Assembly: GCA_014238095.1 (NCBI GenBank)
Contig: JABABT010000024.1
Location: 1-39,559, forward strand
Length of the DNA: 39,559 nt
Direction of reading: 5' to 3'
Source of the DNA: Candidatus Aenigmatarchaeota archaeon
GTDB lineage: Archaea > Aenigmatarchaeota > Aenigmatarchaeia > CG10238-14 > SCSR01
A model generated the notes under the pieces. It was not told the origin of the DNA. It did no database searches and saw nothing but the letters and a program-made list of their open reading frames with translations. This document shows, one piece after another, positions 17,018-26,726 of the stretch (position 1 is its first letter; each line of letters starts with the position of its first letter). The position numbers were made by a program, and so were the translations under genes.

Positions 17018-17564
17018 TTTCAGTTTTTCTAATTTCAAAATTTCTTACAGGATATATAGTTCTAATTTCTCTTAAAATATAAGATTTTATTTTATCATTT
17101 AAAATTCCTTCTACAATATCCTCTAATTTTGATTTTAATACAACATCTTCAATTAAATAATTAATATGTTTTCTAATTCTCTTTAATGTATTACTTTTTG
17201 CTTTTCTAGAAAGAACAGCCATTCCCTTGACTCTAATTTTTACTTTATCTTTTGTTGTTAAATCTTGTACAGTATCGATTCTTTTGATATGTCTAATAAC
17301 CATTCTTGCTATGTAATCACGCATACATTCTGAACCATTAAAATCAGTAGAAAGTTTATCTCCATCAAGATTAGAAACACGTAAAATAAATTTCATATAA
17401 TACTTACTAAAATTATTTGTAACTTCAACTGCTGAAACAATAACCTTTCTTCCAATTAATTTTTTGGAATCTGATACCATTGTTTTTCCAATAATTTTTC
17501 TTCCAAAAAATTTTGGAGACATTATTGTATACCATTCTTTGGATTTTGATTTTTTTGCTCCCAT
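17007..17564 (-). CDS. rps3ae: Ribosomal protein eS1 (S3Ae)
   Basis: 'KEWYTIMSPKFFGRKIIGKTMV...LSTDFNGSECMRDYIARMVIRH' characteristic of archaeal S3Ae. Confidence 0.93.
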   Translation of the reverse strand: MGAKKSKSKEWYTIMSPKFFGRKIIGKTMVSDSKKLIGRKVIVSAVEVTNNFSKYYMKFILRVSNLDGDKLSTDFNGSECMRDYIARMVIRHIKRIDTVQDLTTKDKVKIRVKGMAVLSRKAKSNTLKRIRKHINYLIEDVVLKSKLEDIVEGILNDKIKSYILREIRTIYPVRNFEIRKTEIIK

Positions 17565-17566
17565 TT

Positions 17567-18937
17567 TTACACCATTTTTTGTTTTATTATTTCTCCACCA
17601 ATAATTCGGATGAATTCATCCTCTTTGTTTATTGGTATTACAGCTCCGGCTGCTGAGGGGTGACCTCCACCCTCTCCACCAACACTTATTGCTGTTTTAG
17701 AGATAATACTTTTAAGATTAATTGGTTTTAAGGTTTTCGAGATTCTTGCTGAAACCTTAATTTTGTCTTCTCCAGAATATGCCATTCCAAATATAGGCTT
17801 ACTTGAATCAATTATTTCAGAATTTAATAATATCATAGATACAGTTCCTATAATAGATTCATGTATATTTTTCTTAGCTAAAATGAAAGTTGCGTTTTCA
17901 GTTTTTATTATGTTTTTTGGATTATTTTTTATCCAATTTAATCCACTACTTATCATACCTCTATATTTTTCCATAACTGTCCAAGATTTTTCAATTGCAG
18001 AATAATCACCTAAAAGTAATCTTAATGCTATTTGATGATTTCCTGTTCTACCACAAGAATTAATTATAGTTGCAAATTCTCTTACATCTTGTAATTCTTC
18101 AGGTCTTTCTAAAAGTGTGTAAATATCACCAAATATATCAGAAGCGTCTTTTTCTGTTTTTATTCTTTTCATAATTATTGCTGAAGCAAGTTTTTGTTGT
18201 TCTTCCAATGTAAGATCTTTTAATTTTTTCCATTCTTTTCCTTCCTTAACAGAAATTCCTAATTCTGATAAGAATTGAACTGCTTGCGGTTCAGATCCAG
18301 AAATCCCTGGAATTAATGGATCAAATGTAAATGCAAGTGATTTAAATATTGGTCTAGAATTTCTTCCATAAAATCTTAATCCACGATTAACTGAAATTTT
18401 TCCAATAAGTTCACCTTCTTCTAATATTTTTTTTATTAATCCTTTAAATTCCCATTTCTCATCTGCTGAATCTGCTACTGCTCCTATTATTGCAATATCT
18501 ACAAGATCTACATTTTTCAAATTTAAAAATTTTGCATACAAATAACAAACAATTGATGCTGACATTTCTTTTTCATTAAAAAGTAATGGATTAATATGAT
18601 AAAGATTTTCATGTTTATATTCAAATGGTTCATGATGATCTAGAATTATAACATTTGTTTTTTCTATAATATCTTTCAACATATTTAATTGTCCACTTCC
18701 AAAATCTGAAAGTATTAAAATATCTTTTTCTGTAACAGATATTTTTTTTATTTCATTTGAAGTTAATTGCTTCAAAATCCTCAAATCAAATTTAACATTT
18801 TCTCTCATAAATGCTTTAACTAAAATTGCTGCTGAACTTATTCCATCTGCATCAAATTGAGAAAGTAATTTTATATTTTTATCTTTGAATAAATTTTTAG
18901 ATATACGAGCAATTCTTTCTATCTCGTCTAAAAACAA
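17567..18937 (-). CDS. DHH-family ssDNA phosphoesterase/exonuclease, RecJ/GAN-like
   Basis: 'LLSQFDADGISSAAIL', 'ILSDFGSGQ', 'ILDHHEP', 'GGEGGGHPSAAGAVI' (DHHA1). Confidence 0.92.
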   Translation of the reverse strand: MFLDEIERIARISKNLFKDKNIKLLSQFDADGISSAAILVKAFMRENVKFDLRILKQLTSNEIKKISVTEKDILILSDFGSGQLNMLKDIIEKTNVIILDHHEPFEYKHENLYHINPLLFNEKEMSASIVCYLYAKFLNLKNVDLVDIAIIGAVADSADEKWEFKGLIKKILEEGELIGKISVNRGLRFYGRNSRPIFKSLAFTFDPLIPGISGSEPQAVQFLSELGISVKEGKEWKKLKDLTLEEQQKLASAIIMKRIKTEKDASDIFGDIYTLLERPEELQDVREFATIINSCGRTGNHQIALRLLLGDYSAIEKSWTVMEKYRGMISSGLNWIKNNPKNIIKTENATFILAKKNIHESIIGTVSMILLNSEIIDSSKPIFGMAYSGEDKIKVSARISKTLKPINLKSIISKTAISVGGEGGGHPSAAGAVIPINKEDEFIRIIGGEIIKQKMV

Positions 18938-18943
18938 TCATAA

Positions 18944-19402
18944 TCACTTCTGTATAATTAATTTTATTTTTTCTGGGTTGTATTTGAATCCTTTATCAAT
19001 TTTACCTTCTCTTGAATAATATTTTACTAGTCTTCTAATTTTAGATTCAAGATGTTCAAGTCCTTTTATAGCTTTCTTATCTTTTTTATTAATGTTTAAA
19101 TGTTCATGTAAGAAAACTGCTTTCTTAAAAAGACTCATTAAGTCTTCTGGCATTTCTGGATAAAGATTATTTTTCTGCATAACTTCTGTGATTCTTTTTT
19201 TCATTAAAATTCTTGCATCTGGGACTCCATGTTGATCTCTTAATATTGTTCCAATTTGAGAAGATGTTTTTTTAATTCTAGCATATTCTAAAACCAAATT
19301 TTCAACATCTTTCGCACTTTTTTTCATCCATTTTGGAATTATTTTCATTGGAGGTTTTGTAGATCCTGAAATTCCTTTTTTTCTGCTATACATTCTTGCC
19401 AT
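18944..19402 (-). CDS. rps15: Ribosomal protein uS15
   Basis: 'MARMYSRKKGISGSTKPP...IGTILRDQHGVPDARILMKKRITEVMQKN...DKKAIKGLEHLESKIRRLVKYYSREGK'. Confidence 0.96.
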   Translation of the reverse strand: MARMYSRKKGISGSTKPPMKIIPKWMKKSAKDVENLVLEYARIKKTSSQIGTILRDQHGVPDARILMKKRITEVMQKNNLYPEMPEDLMSLFKKAVFLHEHLNINKKDKKAIKGLEHLESKIRRLVKYYSREGKIDKGFKYNPEKIKLIIQK

Positions 19403-19404
19403 AA

Positions 19405-19641
19405 TTATACAACCTCTTCTACTATGAACCAGTAAAAGACTAAAATTATTATTGAAATGAATGTTATAAAGCTACCGATTAAAGCTATTATTGTAAATAT
19501 TCCTTGATTTTGAAATATAGTTCCTAATATACCAATTCCAACTAATAATATTCCAAAAACAATACCTATTATTGAATATAATTCAATTCTTTTTTTACCT
19601 TTAGTTTTTATAAATAATTTCTTTATATAATCTAAACACAT
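19405..19641 (-). CDS. Small two-TM membrane protein, hypothetical
   Basis: 78-aa ORF with two hydrophobic helices, in the same strand run as uS15. Confidence 0.6.
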   Translation of the reverse strand: MCLDYIKKLFIKTKGKKRIELYSIIGIVFGILLVGIGILGTIFQNQGIFTIIALIGSFITFISIIILVFYWFIVEEVV

Positions 19642-19676
19642 AAAAATAAAGTATTTTTTTAGTTCTTAAATTTAAT

Positions 19677-19710
19677 TCTAAATATTATTTGTATCTAAAT
19701 ATTATTTGTA
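19677..19710. repeat. 17-bp tandem duplication (tctaaatattatttgta x2)
   Basis: Identical copies at 19677-19693 and 19694-19710, covering the stop of the Bud32 gene. Confidence 0.85.
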
Positions 19711-20319
19711 TCTAAATCTATTTTCTATTTTTTGCATTTGTTGAAATATAATTTCATATTTTGGATTTGTTTTTTTATAACCTTTAATAATATTACTCCA
19801 ACATTTTTTGGATATTTTATTATGAGTAGCATTAATAGAATTTAATAGAACAATTAAATCTGTAGCAACATCTTCAACTTTATTTGAAAATTTACCTAAT
19901 CCAAAATCAATGAAAACTATATCAGATTTCCTAATAATTAGATTAGAAGTTGTTAAATCACCATGAATTATTCCAACTAAATGTAATTTACCTATTTCTT
20001 TTCCAATCTTCTGACAAATTTTTTCATAATTTTTGTTATTATTTAAAAAATCTTTAATTATTTCACCATTAATTTTTTCAAATATAATTTTAAAATTATT
20101 TTCATTTGATGATATTATTTTAGGTGTAAATATTCCATATCCTCTTGCTTCTTTAATTAATTTTATTTCTTGTCTATGTCTATTCTTTCTTAATTTTAAA
20201 TCTATTATATTTAATCTATAATTTTTTTTTATACGTTCTTTAATTAAAACATGTTCTCCATCTTTTATATCTGAATAAATTATAGCTTCTGCTCCTTGAT
20301 TAAACTTCTTTTTTTTCAT
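19702..20319 (-). CDS. bud32: KEOPS complex kinase Bud32
   Basis: 'FNQGAEAIIYSD', 'IIHGDLTTSNLIIR', 'VFIDFGLGKFSNKVEDVATDLIVL'; stand-alone, not fused to Kae1. Confidence 0.94.
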   Translation of the reverse strand: MKKKKFNQGAEAIIYSDIKDGEHVLIKERIKKNYRLNIIDLKLRKNRHRQEIKLIKEARGYGIFTPKIISSNENNFKIIFEKINGEIIKDFLNNNKNYEKICQKIGKEIGKLHLVGIIHGDLTTSNLIIRKSDIVFIDFGLGKFSNKVEDVATDLIVLLNSINATHNKISKKCWSNIIKGYKKTNPKYEIIFQQMQKIENRFRYK

Positions 20320-20332
20320 AAAATATATTAGT

Positions 20333-21382
20333 TTACAAATCTTTTAATCCTGATTCTTCAATTTTGAATATTGCTTCTCCTTCTGGTAAATTTGCTGCAT
20401 CCATTAATTTTGCAATTCTTGATCCTGCTCTTCCTTTTCTGAAATAAAGTCTATAAGTTGCTTGATGTGCTAATACATGTCCTCCAATTGGAACTGTTGG
20501 GTCTCCAAATAATATATCTGGTCTAGCCATAACTTGATTTGTAATATAAACAGCAACATTATGTGCATCTGCTATTTTTTGTAGTACATGTAAATGTTTA
20601 TTTAATTTTTGTTGTCTTGGAGCAAGTTCACCACGTCCAACAAAATCTGATCTAAAATGTGACATTAATGAATCAATAATAACTAATCCAATATTGTTTT
20701 TTTCTATTAATTCTATAGCCTTTTCAGTAAGCAACATTTGATGTTCAGAATTATATGCACGTGCTACATGAACATTTTTCAAAGTTTTTTCTGGATCTAA
20801 TCCTCTAGCTTTTGATATTTGTAATATTCTCATTGGTGAAAATGTATTTTCAGTGTCAATAAATAAACAACCTTTTTCTAAACCACCTTTATCTTTTGGT
20901 AATTGTACATTTACTGCAAGATTAAATCCAAGTTGAGATTTTCCACTTGCGAATTGTCCATATACTTCTGTTATTCCTTGTGTTTCAATACCACCACCCA
21001 ACAAAGTATCTAAGTTTTTACTTCCTGTGGTTATTTTTAATGCTGCTATTTTTCTTTCTAAAACTTTATCAGCTGTTTCAAAACCAATATCAAGTTTTTG
21101 ACGTATAGAATGAATTATTTTTTGTGCTGTTGATTCTCCAATTTCAGCTAAAGCTGCAAGTTCTTTTGGAGATGTAACAGCAATTGTCATTGGATCTGTA
21201 TAACCAATATCTGTAAGTTTTTCAGCAGTTACTGAACCAACACCATCTATATCTTTAATATCAAATTTTTTATTTTTTGTTAATATTACTTCTTCATTAA
21301 TTAATTCTTCCTTTTTTTCTTCTGATTTAACATCAGGTTTTATTAATTCATTTTCTTTTTTCTTTTTATTCATTATATACAC
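20333..21382 (-). CDS. radA: DNA repair/recombination protein RadA
   Basis: HhH domain 'VGSVTAEKLTDIGYTDPMTIAVTSPKELA'; Walker A 'GQFASGKSQ'; 'ITNQVMARPDILFGDPTVPIGGHVLAH'. A start at 21373 (MNKKKKENE) is possible. Confidence 0.96.
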   Translation of the reverse strand: MYIMNKKKKENELIKPDVKSEEKKEELINEEVILTKNKKFDIKDIDGVGSVTAEKLTDIGYTDPMTIAVTSPKELAALAEIGESTAQKIIHSIRQKLDIGFETADKVLERKIAALKITTGSKNLDTLLGGGIETQGITEVYGQFASGKSQLGFNLAVNVQLPKDKGGLEKGCLFIDTENTFSPMRILQISKARGLDPEKTLKNVHVARAYNSEHQMLLTEKAIELIEKNNIGLVIIDSLMSHFRSDFVGRGELAPRQQKLNKHLHVLQKIADAHNVAVYITNQVMARPDILFGDPTVPIGGHVLAHQATYRLYFRKGRAGSRIAKLMDAANLPEGEAIFKIEESGLKDL

Positions 21383-22334
21383 CTAGTTTTGATTTTATTT
21401 CATTTTCTAATATTTTACTTTCGTTTAATGGGTTTACATCATTTGTTATTTCTGCTATTAGTTCTAAACAATCAAAAAAAGTATTCTTTTTTATATTTCC
21501 TGAAATAAGAAATTCTTTTCCTAATAATGCTTTCTTTACAAAGTCTAATCTATCTTGTTCAGATAAATTAATTATGTCATCTGGTTTCATACCAGAAATT
21601 TTTTCTGCTATTTCTCTGAAAAATACAACACGTAAATTTCCTGTTCCATCATCAACCATAGAAGATATTACAAGACCTTTGTCTGAATCTTCTCCAAAAA
21701 TAAATTTTCCTCTAAATATTTGAACTATGGTTCCTTTAATTTCAAATTTTCCTGGAATAATATTTTCAATTTTTATTCTTCCAGTTGGTCTTGAAATATA
21801 AGTATTATTTAAATTTTCTAATGATGGTATATTATTTTCTGAATTTTCTATTTTTTCTATTTTACCAAACTTTCCAATCATTAATTCTGTTTCTCCATAT
21901 ATGTTTTCTTTTGTCATTGCATTGTTTATTTGAATTGTGTCTCCCATACTAAAAACTTCCTCTTCTATCATTTTAACATGATCATTCCATAATGGAATTC
22001 TTGTATATCCTGTTCCATCTGAAATGAAAACATTCGCAACTTTTCCAGATTTTCCATTTTTCTTTTGGAACTCATTAATTGGTGATATTTTAAATATTTT
22101 TCCGACAATATTAACTCCTCTAATATTTGCTACTAAATTCTTTATCTGTAATTTAGTTTCTATTGTTTTTGGGAGTTCAATTCCGATTGTTTTAGCAACA
22201 ATAAATGTTGCTGTTTTTTTATCTATCATTCCATTTACTTTTTTAATTTCATTATCAATAAGTTGATTAATTTCATCTAAAGATTTATTAGATTCTTTAA
22301 TTATTTTCTGAATAATTTCATCTGTTGAAAACAT
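21366..22334 (-). CDS. Replication protein A-like OB-fold ssDNA-binding protein
   Basis: 'NIVGKIFKISPINEFQKKNGKSGKVANVFISDGTGYTRIPLWNDHV' OB-fold and a second OB-fold 'FEIKGTIVQIFRGKFIFG...DDGTGNLRVVFF'. Confidence 0.88.
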   Translation of the reverse strand: MFSTDEIIQKIIKESNKSLDEINQLIDNEIKKVNGMIDKKTATFIVAKTIGIELPKTIETKLQIKNLVANIRGVNIVGKIFKISPINEFQKKNGKSGKVANVFISDGTGYTRIPLWNDHVKMIEEEVFSMGDTIQINNAMTKENIYGETELMIGKFGKIEKIENSENNIPSLENLNNTYISRPTGRIKIENIIPGKFEIKGTIVQIFRGKFIFGEDSDKGLVISSMVDDGTGNLRVVFFREIAEKISGMKPDDIINLSEQDRLDFVKKALLGKEFLISGNIKKNTFFDCLELIAEITNDVNPLNESKILENEIKSKLGVYNE

Positions 22335-22377
22335 ATTAATAAATTGTATATATAATAATTAAATATTTTGGTTTATT

Positions 22378-22596
22378 TTAGAAATTATAATATAATTTTC
22401 TTTTAGCCATACGTACATCATCAATATTTATTGTTTTTCTACCAGCATGTTTCGCAAGTATTATTGCCTCTACAGAAATTTTGTTCATTTTTTCTTCCAT
22501 AATTGCTGCGAATTGATCAAGAGAAGATTGAGAAACTCTTTTTGCACCTGCTTTTTTTAAGATTCTTTCAAATGGCATTTTTGGTAAAATTCCCAT
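22378..22596 (-). CDS. Archaeal histone
   Basis: 'LPKMPFERILKKAGAKRVSQSSLDQFAAIMEEKMNKISVEAIILAKHAGRKTINIDDVRMAKRK' histone fold, HMf-like. Confidence 0.96.
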   Translation of the reverse strand: MGILPKMPFERILKKAGAKRVSQSSLDQFAAIMEEKMNKISVEAIILAKHAGRKTINIDDVRMAKRKLYYNF

Positions 22597-22625
22597 AATT
22601 AATATTAATTTATATTAAAAAAAGT

Positions 22626-24950
22626 TTAGTTATTTATATTTATATCAAAAATTTTCATTTCAGAATTCTTATATCTAAGATTGAAATTTTTCAAAGGATC
22701 TATTCCAAGTATGATTTCACCTTTTCCATCAAAGAAAAACATATTAGTAAATACAGAATCTCTTATTTCAGGTGACATAAAAATTAAATTACTGAATGAA
22801 GGATCTATCCAAACTAAACCATCAATTACATTTAGAGAATCTGAATTTTTAAATGCTAATTGTTGGCCATTTTGATAAATTACTAAATCAGTAATAATAG
22901 AATTTCTAATACCTTGTAATGGAGAATTTAATACAACACTTACTTCTCCTGATGTTTGATTTTGTAATAATGATATTTCAGTTTGTGTTCCAGAATAACA
23001 AGAATAGCTTATTTTTGATTCTGTAATTTGATTTTGATTTATATCACATTGTACAAATTGATCTCCTTTTGAAGTTCCAAAAAATGATAGCCAATAATAT
23101 TTATAAATTAAATCACTTGTTGCTAAAATATACATTTCTGTTGGATTTTTACATAGAGATTCATCAAATTTATCATTAAATCTTTCCGTTAAAATTCTAC
23201 ATTGATCATCTGTAAATTCTGTATATTTTTTCAGAATATTATATGATTCATTTTCATCTGATATTGCAAATGCTCTACCCATATCAGTTATACGTGTATT
23301 ATGATCATAAAATATACATGAATCTGGTCCACAATGAAAACCATCTGCCATTACTCTTAATCCTGTATATCCTGTTATTGTATGTCCAGGATCCCACCAT
23401 GTTGCTATAATTGAGTCTTTATCTGCATTTTGAATTAACCATTCTAAACCATCTTTGAAATCAGGAGTTATTTGTTCCCCACCTAATTGATTTGATAATT
23501 CATAACTATTATTGAAATGAATAAGAACACTAATTAAAATAATTGATATTACTGTTGTAAGTAATATAGGATTTGATTTTTTCTTTACATAAATTAAAAT
23601 ATTTCCAATTGTGAAACCTGCTGCAACAATTACTGGTATAGAAAGTAATAGAGTAAATCTAACACCTTTTGTTGCTAATAATAATGAAATTATAAACCAA
23701 ATTATTATAAAATATTCTATATTATTTATATTTTTTCTGAAAATTAATTTAATAAATGTTATAGCAAATGCTGAGAAAGCAAAAATAATTGGAATTATTC
23801 CAATTCTTTGAATCATTATTGAAATTAATTCGGGTAAACTTGTTATTGGTTGTAATTCTGCTACAGATTGATTTACAATTAAATCAATACCAGTAATTCC
23901 AAATGAAATTAATATAATTGATAATAAAATTCCTATTGCTATTCCAATTAATGGTAATATTTTTTTACCAAATGCAATTCCAACTATTCCACCTAATATA
24001 CCAAATCCTATTATGAAAACTCCTAAAAATAATCCACTAGCTTCAAGAATGTTTAAACCTTCAACAAGTTGATAATGTGGTGTGGATGTGTTGAATGGCC
24101 AGTCTGATGTAATTAATGTTATAGCTTCACCTAAAATACCAATTAAAATAATTGCAAATATTAAATTTTTCTGCTTTTTTATAATATCTATAATTGTTTG
24201 GAAATTGATTTTGAATTTGTTACTGATTAAATTTTCTATAACTCTAAAAATTATTAAAATTGGTATGAAGAATAAAAATATGAAATAAATATACCAACTA
24301 CTATTCCAATTAAATGCAAATAACCAAAATGCAATTATTGCTGGTATTAAATAAATTAAATATTTTTTGAAAGTTCTTATGAATGATTCTTTATTTGTAT
24401 AATCCATAATTTCTGCTTTCTTTATTGCAAATATAGTTGTTGCAGCTGTTAATAATGTATAAAATACAACAATTGTATCTGTATCTGTATAACCTGCATA
24501 AGAAACTGAAAGGAAAATTATTGTTGTTAAAACAAAAAATGCTGTTGCAAGACCTCCCCAAATATTTGTTATTTGTTTGCCTAAGAAATAAGCAGGTATT
24601 GCTGATAATGAAGCGAAAAGTGCTACAAAAAATCCTGCTGATTCTGCTACAGTTACATTTTTTATTTGGATTACGAATTGATGGAAAAGTGCTATAGTAT
24701 AAGACCAACCTAATTCAAAATCAACTGGTCTTCCATGTGGTGCAAAACTTAAAAAATCCCATTTTGATGAAATAAAATTATTACTTAATATTTCTTCTGT
24801 ATATCTATAAAAAAATTGAGGATCGTAAGCTGTTATTTCACCAGGAATCCAGTTAAGAGTTCTTAAATATATTCCAACTAAAATAATTCCTATTAATATG
24901 AACCAATGAAAATTATTCATAAAAAATTCATTAAGGTTTAATTTAACCAT
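22626..24950 (-). CDS. aglB: Oligosaccharyltransferase catalytic subunit STT3/AglB
   Basis: Multi-TM N-terminus, 'ITAYDPQFFYRYTEEIL' and 'TWWDPGHTITGYTGLRVMADG' (WWDxG catalytic motif). Confidence 0.93.
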   Translation of the reverse strand: MVKLNLNEFFMNNFHWFILIGIILVGIYLRTLNWIPGEITAYDPQFFYRYTEEILSNNFISSKWDFLSFAPHGRPVDFELGWSYTIALFHQFVIQIKNVTVAESAGFFVALFASLSAIPAYFLGKQITNIWGGLATAFFVLTTIIFLSVSYAGYTDTDTIVVFYTLLTAATTIFAIKKAEIMDYTNKESFIRTFKKYLIYLIPAIIAFWLFAFNWNSSWYIYFIFLFFIPILIIFRVIENLISNKFKINFQTIIDIIKKQKNLIFAIILIGILGEAITLITSDWPFNTSTPHYQLVEGLNILEASGLFLGVFIIGFGILGGIVGIAFGKKILPLIGIAIGILLSIILISFGITGIDLIVNQSVAELQPITSLPELISIMIQRIGIIPIIFAFSAFAITFIKLIFRKNINNIEYFIIIWFIISLLLATKGVRFTLLLSIPVIVAAGFTIGNILIYVKKKSNPILLTTVISIILISVLIHFNNSYELSNQLGGEQITPDFKDGLEWLIQNADKDSIIATWWDPGHTITGYTGLRVMADGFHCGPDSCIFYDHNTRITDMGRAFAISDENESYNILKKYTEFTDDQCRILTERFNDKFDESLCKNPTEMYILATSDLIYKYYWLSFFGTSKGDQFVQCDINQNQITESKISYSCYSGTQTEISLLQNQTSGEVSVVLNSPLQGIRNSIITDLVIYQNGQQLAFKNSDSLNVIDGLVWIDPSFSNLIFMSPEIRDSVFTNMFFFDGKGEIILGIDPLKNFNLRYKNSEMKIFDININN

Positions 24951-25024
24951 AAATGATTTTTCTTATTTTAATTGATAAACTTAATGTATGATTAAATATT
25001 TGCTAATTGTATAAAATTCAAATA

Positions 25025-25040
25025 ATTTATAAATAATGTT
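25025..25040 (+). promoter_or_regulatory. TATA-like element upstream of the 25056 CDS
   Basis: AATTTATAAATAATG about 25 nt upstream of the ATG, consistent with leaderless initiation. Confidence 0.4.
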
Positions 25041-25055
25041 ATTTATTATAAAATT

Positions 25056-26726
25056 ATGGAATTGGAGTTTTCTTTTAATAAAGAAATTTTGAAAAAAGTT
25101 TTGATTCTCTCTTTATTATTAAGTGTATTTTTGATAGAAATTAACCTTACATTAAATAATCCTATTGCATTTGGAGATGAAGCATTTCATATAAGTATTG
25201 CAAAATATATAGGTACTGAATTAGAATATTCGTCTGAAATTCCTTTAGGTAGTACAAAAATTGAATCTGAAAATTATACAAGATCTCCTTTTTGGAACAT
25301 ATTAGAAGGAAGTTTTTACTTTTTATTTGGATTTAATGAAAATATTGTTAAAATTTTAATACCATTTATTTCATTTTTAACAGGACTTGTTGTATTTATT
25401 TTCATAAATAAACTTTATTCTTATACTTCTGGTTTAATTGCTTCAATAATAACAGTTACAATTCCTTCTTTTGTTACATATTCCGTTTTATTTTATTCTA
25501 CAGTTCCATATGTTTTTATTTTCACTATTGCTTTTCTAAGTCTAATAACTGCAATTAAAAAAAATGATAAAAAGTTTTGGTATTTAGCTGGAATTTTTTC
25601 TGGTTTATCTATTTTAATAAATATTCAAGGTGTCTTAATATTTTTTGCTATAATTGGTTGTGGAATAATAAACCTTTTGAAAAATAGTAATTATAATTTT
25701 AAAAATGAATTTAAAAATACATTCAAAACTTATGGTTTTGTTGTAATTATTATACTTTTAATTATTTCTCCATGGGTTATTAGAAATTCCGTTGTTTTTT
25801 ATGAACCTAATTGTTATAATTTAGAACAAATAATTAGAGGAAGTTGTCCTAATAATGTTGAAGAAACTGAATATATTAAATTTGATAATATAATTGTTGA
25901 TACTGGATCTAATCAAGGAATATTAAATTTTGGTATTCTTAATTATCTACAATTTTCATATGGATTTTATAATGAAAACTTCTTAGTAAATTTAATTGGT
26001 ATTTTATTTATTCCATTTGCATTTATTGGGGGACTTGTATTATTTGTTTCAAAGAAAGATATGGTTGGTTGGTTGATGATAGTTTCATTTATAATAATAT
26101 TTTATATATTTTATTCATCAAATCCAAGAACAGAAGATCTTTCAAGATATACATTAAGTATTGTTCCAATAATTGGTATACTTTCAGGTGTTTATTTATC
26201 AAAAATAAAAAATCTATTTAATAAATATAATAAATATAATAAATATTTAACATATCTGATAATTTTTATTGTTATAATATTTTCATTCTATAGTTTAAAA
26301 GAAAAAATAACTGGACTGGATCAAATAAAAGATTTTTCACCATTATTTTTTGATACTTGTGATTGGGTAAAAGAAAATATTCCAAAAGATGAAATAATTT
26401 TATCTCTTTACAAATATCCAACAAGATATAATTGTGAAAGAACTGCTGTATGGGAAATAAATATACCAGATCTTTCAAATATTTTGATAAGTAATGATAT
26501 TGATAAAATAAGTTCAACAATAAACAAACATGGATATGGGTACATATTTGTACAAAAATTTGCTATTAGTTCTGGTTCAGTACAACAATCATATCCAATA
26601 GAATTTATTAGAATATTAGAAAATAATACAGATGTTTTTGAGAATGTTTTTGAAAATGGATTACCTATAGAACAATGTTTACAGAGAAATTGTGATGGGT
26701 CAATTATTTACAAGGTAATTATATGA
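25056..26726 (+). CDS. GT-C/ArnT-PMT-like membrane glycosyltransferase
   Basis: Multi-TM with early acidic loop 'FGDEAFHISIAKYIG'; adjacent to N-glycosylation genes. Confidence 0.75.
   Translation: MELEFSFNKEILKKVLILSLLLSVFLIEINLTLNNPIAFGDEAFHISIAKYIGTELEYSSEIPLGSTKIESENYTRSPFWNILEGSFYFLFGFNENIVKILIPFISFLTGLVVFIFINKLYSYTSGLIASIITVTIPSFVTYSVLFYSTVPYVFIFTIAFLSLITAIKKNDKKFWYLAGIFSGLSILINIQGVLIFFAIIGCGIINLLKNSNYNFKNEFKNTFKTYGFVVIIILLIISPWVIRNSVVFYEPNCYNLEQIIRGSCPNNVEETEYIKFDNIIVDTGSNQGILNFGILNYLQFSYGFYNENFLVNLIGILFIPFAFIGGLVLFVSKKDMVGWLMIVSFIIIFYIFYSSNPRTEDLSRYTLSIVPIIGILSGVYLSKIKNLFNKYNKYNKYLTYLIIFIVIIFSFYSLKEKITGLDQIKDFSPLFFDTCDWVKENIPKDEIILSLYKYPTRYNCERTAVWEINIPDLSNILISNDIDKISSTINKHGYGYIFVQKFAISSGSVQQSYPIEFIRILENNTDVFENVFENGLPIEQCLQRNCDGSIIYKVII

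Noticed and set aside
17007-19402. uS15 - RecJ/DHH - eS1 gene order
   Set aside because: As far as I recall this is a known conserved archaeal arrangement, so not reported as novel.
24391-24708. Antisense/alternative-frame ORFs at 24391-24708 (-) and 24437-24697 (+) within STT3
   Set aside because: Both overlap the clearly conserved STT3 coding frame and have low-complexity compositions (Cys/Asn- or Leu/Gln-rich) typical of shadow ORFs.
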